A stretch of 39,429 nucleotides of DNA from an uncultured archaeon (lineage in GTDB: Archaea; Halobacteriota; Methanosarcinia; Methanosarcinales; Methanoperedenaceae), in contig CABMII010000056.1 of assembly GCA_902386255.1 (NCBI GenBank), positions 1-39,429 of the forward strand. Reading direction: 5' to 3'. Position 1 is the first letter of the stretch. Every line of letters starts with the position of its first letter. Below are positions 7,757-15,987 of the stretch, in pieces. Under the pieces are notes generated by a model, which ran no database searches, was not told the DNA's origin, and saw only the letters and a list, made by a program, of their open reading frames with translations. A program made the position numbers and the translations under genes.

Positions 7757-8254
7757 TTGTGGGATGCGCTTAAACGACCGGATATTCCCGCATGTCTGCG
7801 CATCTGTGCAGGCACTGACGGCTCGGTCACGCAGCTTCTTGAGGTACTTACCGGGAAAACGATAGAGGTAAAAACCCTTGAGCAAACTATAATAAAAGCA
7901 ACGCCTGATATCGCAAAGCTTCTTGATATTGAAGTTGGGGACGAGGTTAACAGCCGCCTTGTGACATTGGATGCCGGAGGGACTATTTACGTTCTTGCAA
8001 AATCGCTGGCGCCGATTAAAAGAATGCCAAAAGCGATGAGTGACGACCTCATGAAAGCCGATATCCCGATAGGAAGGATTCTGCGTGAGCACAAGCTTGA
8101 AACCAGGCGTGATATACTGAATATGAAAATCGTGCGGCAGGATTTTTTTGGAGATGTGCCTGTGCTTTCAAGGGAATACAGGATAATCTATGAGAATAAG
8201 GTGCTTATGTGGATCAATGAGTGTTTTCCTGTTGATGACAGGTGGAAGATGTGA
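7757..8254 (+). CDS. Chorismate-lyase-like (DUF98) protein
   Basis: A 165-aa protein resembling the archaeal DUF98/chorismate pyruvate-lyase family. Bacterial UbiC cleaves chorismate to 4-hydroxybenzoate; in methanogens a 4-hydroxybenzoate supply is needed for methanopterin. The conserved patch is IPIGRILREHKLETRRDI (about residues 108-125), followed by the beta-sheet SREYRIIYENKVLMWINECFP. The start is TTG at 7757, with AGGGAG seven bases upstream, immediately after the previous stop. Translational coupling to the DUF5611-like gene is likely. It is convergent with carA; only three bases separate the two stops. Confidence 0.7.
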   Translation: MWDALKRPDIPACLRICAGTDGSVTQLLEVLTGKTIEVKTLEQTIIKATPDIAKLLDIEVGDEVNSRLVTLDAGGTIYVLAKSLAPIKRMPKAMSDDLMKADIPIGRILREHKLETRRDILNMKIVRQDFFGDVPVLSREYRIIYENKVLMWINECFPVDDRWKM

Positions 8255-8257
8255 AAT

Positions 8258-9355
8258 TTATTTAACCACTACTTTCATCTTTTTCACTGTTTCAGCCACC
8301 CTGTCAAAGAATATCTTCTCAGTATCATGAGGCCCGGGGTGCGCTTCAGGGTGATATTGCACCGACATTATTTCCAGCTTTTTATGCTCAAGCCCTTCAA
8401 CCGTTCCGTCATTGGTGTTTAGCTGCGTAATGGTCACATCTTTTTCATCAATGCTCTTCTCATCTACCGCATATCCGTGGTTCTGCGATGTGATGTACAC
8501 GATACCTCTCTTTTTGTCTTTCACAGGCTGGTTGGCTCCGCGGTGCCCGAATTTCATCTTGTATGTCTCTCCCCCGAGCGCCAGCGAGATAATCTGGTGT
8601 CCGAGACAGATACCGAAAATGGGTAATTGCCCTGCAAGCTCTTTCACGACCGAGATGCCGTTCACCGCCTGCTGCGGGTCTCCCGGCCCATTGGAGAGGA
8701 GCAGGGCATCTGGCTCGTAATTCATGATATCATTTATTTTTGTTGTTGCAGGAACAACAGTGACATTGATTCCCCGGTTGTTCAGGCTTTTTACGATGTT
8801 TCTCTTTGCGCCAAAATCCATGAGCACGACGTTGCCGCCGTCTTCCTGTCCTTTTACATGGTACGGCTCTTTGCAGGTGACTTTACTAATCAGGTCAAGA
8901 CCCCCTATATCAGGCTGCTCCCTTGCAAGCCTCACTGCTTCCTCTCCGTCATCATCCCCGACAATTATTGCGGCTTTCATGGTGCCGTGCTCTCTTGTTT
9001 TTATCGTGAGCATACGTGTATCAATTCCCATGATACCTGATTTGCCCTCATCCTTCAGGAACTCGTAGATGGAGCGGGTGGATTTATGATGTGAAGGATG
9101 GCCGCAGGCTTCCCTCACAACCAGTCCTTCCGCCTGCATGCGGTCTGACTGGAAAGTCTCGCCGCTTATACCGTAGTTGCCTATGAGCGGATACGTGAAC
9201 ATCAATATCTGGCCTTTATACGATGGGTCTGTAAGGGCCTCCTCGTAACCTGTGTATTGAGTGGTAAAAACAAGCTCGCCCTGGACAATTCCCTCTACTC
9301 CCAAGCCCTCTCCTTTAACAAATGTTCCGTCCTCAAGCCCGAGTACCGCTTTCAT
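8258..9355 (-). CDS. carA: Carbamoyl-phosphate synthase small subunit
   Basis: The glutaminase subunit (365 aa) hydrolyses glutamine and passes ammonia to CarB for carbamoyl phosphate, feeding pyrimidine and arginine synthesis. The N-terminal CPSase small-chain domain includes FTTQYTGYEEALTDPSY. The class I amidotransferase triad is intact: Cys250 in GICLGHQ, and His335 and Glu337 in YHPEAHPGP. SNGPGDP (about 221) is the family oxyanion-strand motif. Full length, normal for the family. carB is not in the window downstream or upstream, so the pair is either split or outside. Confidence 0.95.
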   Translation of the reverse strand: MKAVLGLEDGTFVKGEGLGVEGIVQGELVFTTQYTGYEEALTDPSYKGQILMFTYPLIGNYGISGETFQSDRMQAEGLVVREACGHPSHHKSTRSIYEFLKDEGKSGIMGIDTRMLTIKTREHGTMKAAIIVGDDDGEEAVRLAREQPDIGGLDLISKVTCKEPYHVKGQEDGGNVVLMDFGAKRNIVKSLNNRGINVTVVPATTKINDIMNYEPDALLLSNGPGDPQQAVNGISVVKELAGQLPIFGICLGHQIISLALGGETYKMKFGHRGANQPVKDKKRGIVYITSQNHGYAVDEKSIDEKDVTITQLNTNDGTVEGLEHKKLEIMSVQYHPEAHPGPHDTEKIFFDRVAETVKKMKVVVK

Positions 9356-9435
9356 GGTTGCTTAACTGTAAAGGCAGGGTAAATAGATTACGATTTGGGG
9401 AAAAATAATCAAATTCATCATCATTAATTATTTTA

Positions 9436-9451
9436 TTCGTATCTATACGAA
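9436..9451. promoter_or_regulatory. Palindromic operator-like site before the 52-aa ORF/mcrD
   Basis: TTCGTAT and ATACGAA form perfect 7-bp inverted arms around CT. The site lies just upstream of a TATA-like TTTAATATG (9460-9468), about where an archaeal regulator would block or assist TBP/TFB binding. It lies between the divergent carA (start at 9355) and the plus-strand ORF at 9498, so it could serve either side. Confidence 0.5.
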
Positions 9452-9497
9452 CCAAAATCTTTAATATGCTGCACAGCGTTTACACCAATTGTAAAAC

Positions 9498-9656
9498 ATG
9501 ACGCGATGCGCGAGAAGAAAAACAAATGACAGATTGCACTGCACGTACAGTGCGATAATTGACACACTTGAGATGGAAATCAACAGGGAACCGACAGCAG
9601 AAGAAGTAAACAACCTGATATTATCGATAGGTGACCGTGGAGCTTCAAACAAATAG
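9498..9656 (+). CDS. Small protein (52 aa) upstream of mcrD
   Basis: The frame runs from ATG 9498 to TAG 9654-9656, eight bases before the mcrD ATG. An in-frame TAA at 9492 fixes the start. The product begins MTRCARRKTNDRLHCTYSAI, very basic with two cysteines, and ends with an acidic helix-like part (LEMEINREPTAEEVNNLIL). There is no ribosome binding site; the TATA-like TTTAATATG about 30 bp upstream suggests a near-leaderless message. Its own stop overlaps the TAGGAG that serves mcrD, so the two are probably co-transcribed. I do not recognise the family. Confidence 0.5.
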   Translation: MTRCARRKTNDRLHCTYSAIIDTLEMEINREPTAEEVNNLILSIGDRGASNK

Positions 9657-9664
9657 GAGCTAAA

Positions 9665-10186
9665 ATGTCAAAAACTACCACAACTGTAGAAAAACCTATC
9701 CAGATAAGAGTATTTCCAAAGCGATTATTACAGCCCGATACTGCTGAAAAAGTATTAAATGAAATTGACCGGGTCGAAGGGGTAATAAGAATGCTCATCA
9801 ATGGGAAGAACCTGCCCAGAAAAGTAACATCCGGACCAGGGACAGGAACAGATGTAAACCATCCGGACAGAAAGCTCATCCATGTCGGTGATTGCGCATT
9901 TGAATTGCATATAATCGTGGGAGAAATACTGGTCGAAGTGGATGATGAAGCCGCCGTGGAAGGAGTGAGAGGGGCGTGTGAACGTGCACTTCCTTTCTCC
10001 TTTGAATTCAAGCGAGGACATTTCATAAAGAGAAGACCGACTCTTGCTGATTACGGCAAGTACGGGTTCAGGAGCAAGACAGATGAATGTATCAATCTTG
10101 AAGACGAGCGCATACTTGGCTTAATAGACCCGCATGTAAAAGCGGAAGGCAATATCTGTGTAGTCGGAACAGATGAAAAAAAATAA
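9665..10186 (+). CDS. mcrD: Methyl-coenzyme M reductase operon protein D
   Basis: McrD is a small cytoplasmic protein, non-structural in MCR, thought to bind apo-MCR and help assembly or activation. This 173-aa protein shows the family layout: QIRVFPKRLLQPDTAEKVLN near the N-terminus, VEGVIRMLINGKNLP, VNHPDRKLIHVGD, LPFSFEFKRGHFIKRRPTLADY, and a closing RILGLIDPHVK. GGAG precedes the ATG. None of mcrA, mcrB, mcrC or mcrG is in the window, so this copy is separated from the mcr structural genes, unlike in most Methanosarcinales, where mcrD lies inside mcrBDCGA. It may be the sole copy moved away or a second paralog. Confidence 0.9.
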   Translation: MSKTTTTVEKPIQIRVFPKRLLQPDTAEKVLNEIDRVEGVIRMLINGKNLPRKVTSGPGTGTDVNHPDRKLIHVGDCAFELHIIVGEILVEVDDEAAVEGVRGACERALPFSFEFKRGHFIKRRPTLADYGKYGFRSKTDECINLEDERILGLIDPHVKAEGNICVVGTDEKK

Positions 10187-10251
10187 TTCATAATATTTTT
10201 GGAGCGAGCAAGTAACATTATTAATCATGATGCTGTGGCGTTAAAATCGAA

Positions 10252-10321
10252 ATGTTTAAAACCAATTATACCCTTTAATTAAGAAACGTTATAAACCCCA
10301 AAGAAACGTTGGTGGCTATAA
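10252..10321 (+). promoter_or_regulatory. Promoter region of the hdr operon with a 20-bp-spaced direct repeat
   Basis: A TATA-like TTTAAAACC occurs near 10255. Downstream, AAGAAACGTT occurs twice (10281-10290 and 10301-10310), exactly 20 bp apart, or two helical turns, so both copies face the same side of the DNA. The second copy abuts GGTGG (10311-10315), the ribosome binding site of the first gene. The position suggests a repressor or activator site controlling the whole operon. Confidence 0.5.
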
Positions 10322-11350
10322 ACGAGTAATGTACAAACCTGTTACCAGTGCGGTAAATGCACATCTATCTGCCCGATGCGCCGAGTTTCAAAAACATCTC
10401 CGCGCGCCTCTATTTATAATGCTAATGTTTACGGGCTTGAAACTAAGGATATCTGGACATGCCTGACGTGCGGATTATGCCCGCAGGGATGCCCGCAGCA
10501 GGTGGATTTCTTAAGTTTTATTAAGGAAGAAAGGGCAGGGAAACAGCCGCTTGAGATCGCTCACCTCGGGGTTTTCACTGAATTTGCTGAATTGAGCTCC
10601 AGACTTGACGGCGCAACAAAACAGGAAAACAGCGATTCCAAATACGGCTACTTCCCCGGATGCGTGGATTCGCTTGGCCTATTCTTGCATGATGTCAAGA
10701 CTGATTTCGGGGAAATTACAACTTCATCGCTTAAGCTTCTTGATAAAATCGGCATCAAACCCCAGGTATTGCAGATGAAATGCTGCGGCCATGATGTACT
10801 CTGGCAGGGGAAAAAGGACGTTTTTGACAGGCTTAAGAATTATAATACAAAATACCTCAAAGATAGCGGCATAGATACACTTATCACAAGCTGCGCCGAA
10901 TGCTACCGCACCTTTTCAAAGGATTACGACCTTGGAATAAAGGTTGTCCATATTTCCGAACTTATGGATAAACTCGGGTTGAAAATAAACGCAGACGTGA
11001 CATACCACGACCCCTGCAGGCTTGGGAGGCACATGGGAGTATATGACGCACCTCGTAAAGCGCTTACCGCAAACGGCGCAACGATAAAAGAAATGGAACA
11101 CTCAAAAGAAAATTCCATGTGCTGCGGCGTCAGCAGTTTCATGAATTGCAACGAGCAGACAAAAGCGCTTCGTATAGCGAGAATGGATGAAGCGCAGGCG
11201 ACCGGGGCAAAAACGTTGATAACAACATGCTCAAAATGCCTTGCTCATTTTAATTGCCTGAAGAATGAAAAAGATGCCACAAAGAAATATGACCTTGATG
11301 TTGTTGACCTGAGCGTGTTCCTTGCACGACAATTGGAGGCTGGCAAATGA
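10322..11350 (+). CDS. HdrD-like heterodisulfide reductase (HdrC-HdrB fusion type)
   Basis: The gene joins an N-terminal 2x[4Fe-4S] ferredoxin part (CYQCGKCTSICP, then CLTCGLCPQGCP) to two CCG domains (FPGC with KCCGHD and SCAEC; DPCRLG with MCCGV and CSKC), as in HdrD. Such subunits carry the noncubane clusters that reduce heterodisulfide or related disulfides. The first cluster motif lies upstream of the first ATG (10376). In frame, a TAA at 10319-10321 is followed directly by ACG AGT AAT GTA CAA, so with GGTGG six bases upstream the start is probably ACG (reading MSNVQTC), or a mutated/miscalled ATG. It overlaps hdrC by ATGA. About 342 aa. Confidence 0.8.
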   Translation, partial: TSNVQTCYQCGKCTSICPMRRVSKTSPRASIYNANVYGLETKDIWTCLTCGLCPQGCPQQVDFLSFIKEERAGKQPLEIAHLGVFTEFAELSSRLDGATKQENSDSKYGYFPGCVDSLGLFLHDVKTDFGEITTSSLKLLDKIGIKPQVLQMKCCGHDVLWQGKKDVFDRLKNYNTKYLKDSGIDTLITSCAECYRTFSKDYDLGIKVVHISELMDKLGLKINADVTYHDPCRLGRHMGVYDAPRKALTANGATIKEMEHSKENSMCCGVSSFMNCNEQTKALRIARMDEAQATGAKTLITTCSKCLAHFNCLKNEKDATKKYDLDVVDLSVFLARQLEAGK

Positions 11351-11916
11351 TTAAAACAAGCGAACTTGACCCAGATTTCAAGTACGAAATAGCCAATGAA
11401 CCAGGCGGTGAGAACATCAAGAAGTGCTTTAACTGCACCGGCTGCACTGTGGGATGTCCTGTCACCGAAATAGACGGCGCATATAATCCGCGCAAGATAC
11501 TCAGGAAAGCGCTTCTGGGGATGCGCAACGAAGTCCTGACCGACGATTCCCTCTGGCTTTGCGCTTCCTGTTATATATGTTATGAAAGATGCCCCCAGAA
11601 TGTAAAAATCACAGAAGTGATGGGGGCGATACGAGCGATTGCGCAGCGTGAGGCAAAAGCAGGTAAAATCAAGCTCAATAATCCGAAACCTGTTTTTGAT
11701 AATCTTTTCATCGATTCTGTGAAAAGCAATGGAAAATGGTATGAAGCAGGCGTCAGCGGTACGTTCATGCTCAAGACAAAAGGGCTTGGCGGTTTGATAG
11801 GCTATGCCCCGATGGGCATGGAATTATTCAAGAAAGGAAAATTGGGCATCATGCCGCATAAGATTAAAGGCACAAAAGAGATAAAACGCATTTTTGAGGA
11901 AGTGGAGAAAAAATGA
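11347..11916 (+). CDS. hdrC: Heterodisulfide reductase subunit C
   Basis: HdrC (189 aa) carries two [4Fe-4S] clusters that pass electrons from HdrA to HdrB. Both motifs are intact: CFNCTGCTVGCP (about residues 28-39) and CASCYICYERCP (about 71-82). KITEVMGAIRAIAQREAKAGK following the second motif is typical. It is soluble, with no membrane helix. The start overlaps the previous stop (ATGA) and its own stop overlaps hdrB (ATGA), so translation is coupled and the subunit ratio is probably held near one to one. Confidence 0.92.
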   Translation: MIKTSELDPDFKYEIANEPGGENIKKCFNCTGCTVGCPVTEIDGAYNPRKILRKALLGMRNEVLTDDSLWLCASCYICYERCPQNVKITEVMGAIRAIAQREAKAGKIKLNNPKPVFDNLFIDSVKSNGKWYEAGVSGTFMLKTKGLGGLIGYAPMGMELFKKGKLGIMPHKIKGTKEIKRIFEEVEKK

Positions 11917-12824
11917 AGCTTGCATATTATCCCGGATGTACCTTGCACGGCACTGCGCGCGAATACGACGCTTCCACAAAAGCGGTATGCAAAGCGGCAA
12001 ACGTAGAACTTGTTGAGATAGAGGACTGGAATTGCTGCGGCGCGCTTGAGGCTATTTTCGATAAGGAATTATCCATGGGACTGTCGGCAAGGAACAATAT
12101 GAAAGCACAGAAAACCGGGCTTGACCTCGTGATTCCGTGCAGTATATGTTCGCATAATCTCTCAAGAGCCGATAGCGCGATGAAAAATGATAATGTCTTT
12201 CGGGAAAAGATTGAAAGGGCACTCGGGGAAAAATATGAAGGGGTTAAAATAAAACATCTTCTTGATGTCATGGTAAATGATGTTGGCGTGGATGCTTTAG
12301 CCAAAAAATTCATAAAACAGTTAAAGGGTATTAAAGCCGTACCATATTACGGCTGTCTTCTTGTGCGTCCCTCCGAAGTAAGCAAGTTTGATAATCCCGA
12401 AAATCCACAATCACTTGATAACCTGATTAAAGCCACAGGAGCCGAATGTTTACCTTTTACCCAGAAAACCAGATGCTGTGGCGGCAACCTTCTCATGAGC
12501 AAGCAGGACTATGCCTTTATACTCACAAAGAAGCTGTTCGATGAAGCAAAATCAGCAGGCGCAAATTGCATAGTGGTCGCATGTCCCATGTGCCACATGC
12601 TGCTTGACGGCCAGCAGGCAATGGTCGGGAAGGCGCATAATGCTGTTATTGACATGCCTGTGCTGTATTTCACCCAGCTTATCGGGCTTGCCATGGGATT
12701 GAGCGAGAAAGAACTTGAACTTGATAAAAACATGGTCACAACTACGAAACTTATTGATTCCATTGGCAAAGAAGAGAAAAAAACTGAGGCAAAAATCGAA
12801 ACTAAAGCGGAGGCGGCGGAATGA
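11913..12824 (+). CDS. hdrB: Heterodisulfide reductase subunit B
   Basis: HdrB (303 aa) binds two noncubane [4Fe-4S] clusters through paired CCG motifs and reduces CoM-S-S-CoB (or, in methane oxidation, forms it). Both CCG domains are complete: YYPGC/NCCGA/CSIC in the N-half and YYGC/RCCGGN/CPMC in the C-half. The C-terminus adds a Lys/Glu/Ala-rich tail (after about residue 285). The last bases form ATGA with the start of a 36-codon ORF instead of running straight into hdrA. Confidence 0.93.
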   Translation: MKLAYYPGCTLHGTAREYDASTKAVCKAANVELVEIEDWNCCGALEAIFDKELSMGLSARNNMKAQKTGLDLVIPCSICSHNLSRADSAMKNDNVFREKIERALGEKYEGVKIKHLLDVMVNDVGVDALAKKFIKQLKGIKAVPYYGCLLVRPSEVSKFDNPENPQSLDNLIKATGAECLPFTQKTRCCGGNLLMSKQDYAFILTKKLFDEAKSAGANCIVVACPMCHMLLDGQQAMVGKAHNAVIDMPVLYFTQLIGLAMGLSEKELELDKNMVTTTKLIDSIGKEEKKTEAKIETKAEAAE

Positions 12825-12931
12825 AAAACTTTAGGAAAGTTTTATCACACGACGGGTATGGTGCACCATACCCGGACACGTCCTCCCGAGACGTGACTCG
12901 GGACGTCATAAAGGGGCGTAACCCTTTATGA
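12821..12931 (+). CDS. 36-aa mini-ORF coupling hdrB to hdrA
   Basis: The frame begins with ATG at 12821 (overlapping the hdrB TGA), preceded by GGAGG. Its TGA at 12929-12931 overlaps the hdrA ATG at 12928. Thus both ends have the ATGA junction seen throughout the operon. The peptide starts MKNFRKVLSHDGYGAPYPDT and ends RDVIKGRNPL; it is basic, polar and unlike known families. Almost all of it is made of DNA hairpins (12825-12843, 12853-12874, 12885-12902, 12906-12931). It may encode a peptide, or serve mainly to bring ribosomes to the hdrA start. Confidence 0.5.
   Translation: MKNFRKVLSHDGYGAPYPDTSSRDVTRDVIKGRNPL
12825..12902. repeat. Three consecutive hairpins in the hdrB-hdrA junction
   Basis: Three perfect inverted repeats follow one another: AAAACTTT/AAAGTTTT with a 3-base loop (12825-12843); a 22-bp uninterrupted palindrome with arm CGGGTATGGTG (12853-12874); and CCCGAG/CTCGGG around six bases (12885-12902), with ACGT on both sides. 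In RNA they would fold into a tandem array. They resemble a palindromic repeat that landed in frame between two genes, and could act as an mRNA stability or processing signal. Confidence 0.6.
12906..12931 (+). promoter_or_regulatory. Hairpin sequestering the hdrA start codon
   Basis: TCATAAAGGG (12906-12915) pairs perfectly with CCCTTTATGA (12922-12931) around GCGTAA. The 3' arm contains the hdrA ATG (12928-12930) and the 5' arm contains most of the only nearby Shine-Dalgarno-like sequence (AAGGGG). When folded, hdrA cannot be initiated directly; a ribosome finishing the mini-ORF would open it, giving strict translational coupling. The structure is seen in sequence; the regulatory consequence is inferred. 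Confidence 0.6.
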
Positions 12932-15900
12932 AAGGTTCGGTAGCAGTAGTCGGGGGCGGCATAGCCGGGATACAGGCTGCGCTTGACCTTGCGGATAGCG
13001 GATTCAAGACATATCTCATAGAATCAAGACCAAGCATCGGGGGAACGATGTCCCAGCTTGACAAGACCTTCCCCACCAACGATTGCGCCATGTGCATACT
13101 TTCACCGAAACTCGTTGAAACCGGAAGGCACCCGAATATTGAGTTGCTTTCATACAGCGATGTAAAATCCATATCAGGCAAAGCCGGGGATTTCAAAGTA
13201 AAAGTCGTAAAAAAAGCGCGCTACGTGGATGACACAAAATGCACAGGATGCGGCACCTGCACCGAGAAATGCCCTTCAAAAGTCCCGGATGAATACAATG
13301 CAGGCATGAGTAAACGCAAATCCATATACATTCCTTTTGCCCAGGCAATTCCCAGGGTTGCGACCATCGATGCAGTTCATTGCTTATTTCTCACAAAAGG
13401 CAAATGCGGTGTCTGCAAGAAAGTGTGCGGGCCAAAAGCTGTGGATTATGAGCAGAAGGATAAAGAGATTGAACTTAACGTGGGTTCAGTCATCCTTGCT
13501 ACCGGTTTTAAGCCATTTGACCCTACAGAGCTAAAACAGTTCAGGTTTGATCATCCCGATGTTATCACAGCGCTTCAGTTCGAACGCCTTCTTAGCGCCA
13601 GCGGCCCGACGCAGGGGCATGTCACAAAACAATCCGACGGCAAGGTCCCGAAGAAAATAGCATTTATCCAGTGCGTTGGCTCACGCAACCCGCGAATCAA
13701 CAGGAAGCACTGCTCTTCCGTGTGCTGCATGTATGCCACTAAGGAATCAATCATCGCAAAAGAACATGACCCTGAACTTGATATCACCATATTCAATATC
13801 GATATACGGGCATTTGGAAAGAATTTCGAGGAATTTTATAACCGTGCACAGAGGGAATACGGAATAAAATACAACAACTCCCGCCCTCCCGAGGTCATCG
13901 TTGATGCAAAAAATGCTCTCTCTTTGAAATACGAGGATTTTAATAGTGGCGACATTAAAACCCAGAATTTCGATATGGTCGTACTTTCCATAGGACTTGA
14001 CCCTGCAGATTCGACCCGGACGCTTGCGCAGTCTTCAGGTATCGCGCTTGATGATTTCGGAAATATCGCCACAACTATTGAGAATCCTGTGGAAACAAGC
14101 GTCAGTGGCATCTATGTTTGCGGCGTTGCCCAGGGGCCGAAAGACATCCCTGATACAGTGGCGCAGGCAAGCGCAGCGGCGGGAAAGGCGGCAGCACTCC
14201 TCTCAAAAGAACGCGGCACGATGATAAAAGAGAGGAAATTCCCTGAGGAAAAGCCGCTCTCGCCCGAACCAAGAATTGGCGTTTTCGTTTGTCACTGCGG
14301 AATAAACATAGGCAGCGTGGTCAATGTCCCGAACGTAGTCGAGTATGCAAAGACACTGCCGGGCGTTGCACATGCGCAGGAGATGCTGTATGCCTGCTCT
14401 TCGGACTCGCAGGTCGCGATAAAAGACGTGATTGCCAAGAACAACCTGAACCGCGTGGTTGTTGCCTCATGTACGCCCCGCACCCATGAACCTCTTTTCC
14501 AGAATACATGCCGCGAGGCAGGACTCAATCCATATCTTTTCGAACTGGCAAATATCCGTGAGCACTGCTCATGGGTACACATGAAAGAAAAGGAAAAAGC
14601 CACCGGGAAAGCAAAGGGAATAGTCCAGATGGCAGTGGCTAAATCCGCTCTGTTCCAGCCACTCTACAAGCAAAAGGTTTCGTTAATCAATAAAGCGCTT
14701 GTGTTGGGCGGAGGCATTGCAGGCATGACAGCGGCGCTTGATATTGCTAATAATGGTTACAGCGTGACCCTGGTCGAGAAGGAAAAAGAGCTCGGCGGTA
14801 TGCTTTTGGAAATGACCTAATTATACGATGGGAAGAAACCATCCGATGTATTAAAAGAACTCATCAGCAAGGTTAACGGGAATAAGAATATCAAAGTTGT
14901 AAACGAGGCAAAACTCTCAAAGGTCGAAGGCTATCTTGGCAACTTTAAGGGAATTGTTGCTGTAAAAGGAAAAGAGATGGCTGTTGATTTCGGGGCAGCT
15001 GTGGTTGCAACGGGCGCAAGGAACTTTGAGCCTTCGGGGTTATTCAATTATGGGAAAGATTCGCATGTAGTAACGCAGGCACAGCTTGAAAAAATGCTCG
15101 GCAAAGGCATCAGCGCAAATAATATCACAATGATACAGTGCGTAGGGGCGCGCAACAAGGATAGGGAATACTGCGGAAGGACTTGTTGTATAGACGCTGT
15201 CAAGAATGCCACTAGAATTAAGAAAGCAAATAGCAGCGCCAATGTCTATGTCCTCTACCGTGATATGAGAACATACGGTGTAATGGAAAAACTATACGAG
15301 AATGCAAGAGACCTCGGTGTAATATTTATCAAATACGATGCAGGGAATCCCCCCGGAGTTCAGGATGGGACGGTAGTTGTTCACGATACCATGCTCAACG
15401 AGGACATCGAGATAGCATCTGACCTTGTGGTACTGAGCACGCCGCTTGTAGCCGGGGAGAATGAAGAGATAAACCAGCTATTCAAGATACCACTTGATAA
15501 GAACAAGTTCTTCCTCGAAGCTCACCCGAAACTGCGACCCGTGGATTTTGCCACCGATGGCGTTTTCCTGTGCGGAAGCGCGCAGGCGCCCAAACTCATG
15601 GATGAGGCCATATCACAGGCAAGCGCAGCAGCCTCGCGCGCGTGTACCATCTTATCCCGCAAGTTCATCGAAACAGAGGGTGCGGTTTCCGTGGTCAATG
15701 AAGCAAGATGCATAGGCTGCGGGACATGCGTCACTGCCTGTCCCTACAATGCGCCCCAACTTCAGGAAGTAACAGTGAAAGCCGAAGAGGTCACATATAC
15801 AACAAAGAAGTCGCGCATCAATGCTGCTGCATGCAAAGGATGCGGTTCATGTGCCGCGGCATGTCCAGCCGGAGCTATAACAGCACAGCATTTCTCATCA

Positions 15901-15987
15901 AAAGAGATAGGCGAGGCAATAGATGCTTTTGATAAGGGCGTAAAGAGCATTTCTATTGAGAAAGGCGTGGTTGAGGTGACGGTATGA
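12928..15987 (+). CDS. hdrA: HdrA-HdrA fusion, split by an in-frame TAA
   Basis: HdrA is the FAD-containing electron-bifurcating core of soluble heterodisulfide reductases. This 1019-codon frame holds a first HdrA-like flavoprotein part (VVGGGIAGIQAALD at residue 7, NDCAMC, CTGCGTCTEKCP), then, from about residue 450, a second part with its own N-terminal domain (GVFVCHCGINIGSVVNVPNVV), a second FAD fold (VLGGGIAGMTAALD) and two terminal ferredoxin clusters ([24 protein letters not shown]). At 14818-14820 a TAA interrupts codon 631, just after GGMLLEMT; reading resumes in the same frame with LYDGKKPSD and no other lesion. Without readthrough or reinitiation the last third would be lost. Ends in an ATGA overlap with mvhD. 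Confidence 0.85.
14818..14820 (+). other. In-frame TAA within hdrA
   Basis: TAA sits between well-conserved coding sequence on both sides in one frame. A single C-to-T change from CAA would explain it. TAA ends other genes in this window (RuBisCO, the lipoprotein), so it is not a generally reassigned codon. It is not TAG (pyrrolysine) or TGA (selenocysteine). No ATG follows closely; the next in-frame ATG is at 14977, within the flavin domain. Confidence 0.9.

Noticed and set aside
10329-10376. ATG at 10329 as the start of the HdrD-like protein
   Set aside because: It is in a different frame from the CYQCGKCTSICP motif and gives an unrelated peptide.
12825-12931. Consecutive hairpins as a CRISPR-like or tRNA-like structure
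   Set aside because: The stems differ in sequence, have no regular spacers and no tRNA cloverleaf features; they are better explained as inverted repeats within the mini-ORF.
14818-14820. Pyrrolysine or selenocysteine recoding at the hdrA stop
   Set aside because: The codon is TAA, not TAG or TGA, and TAA ends other genes in the window.
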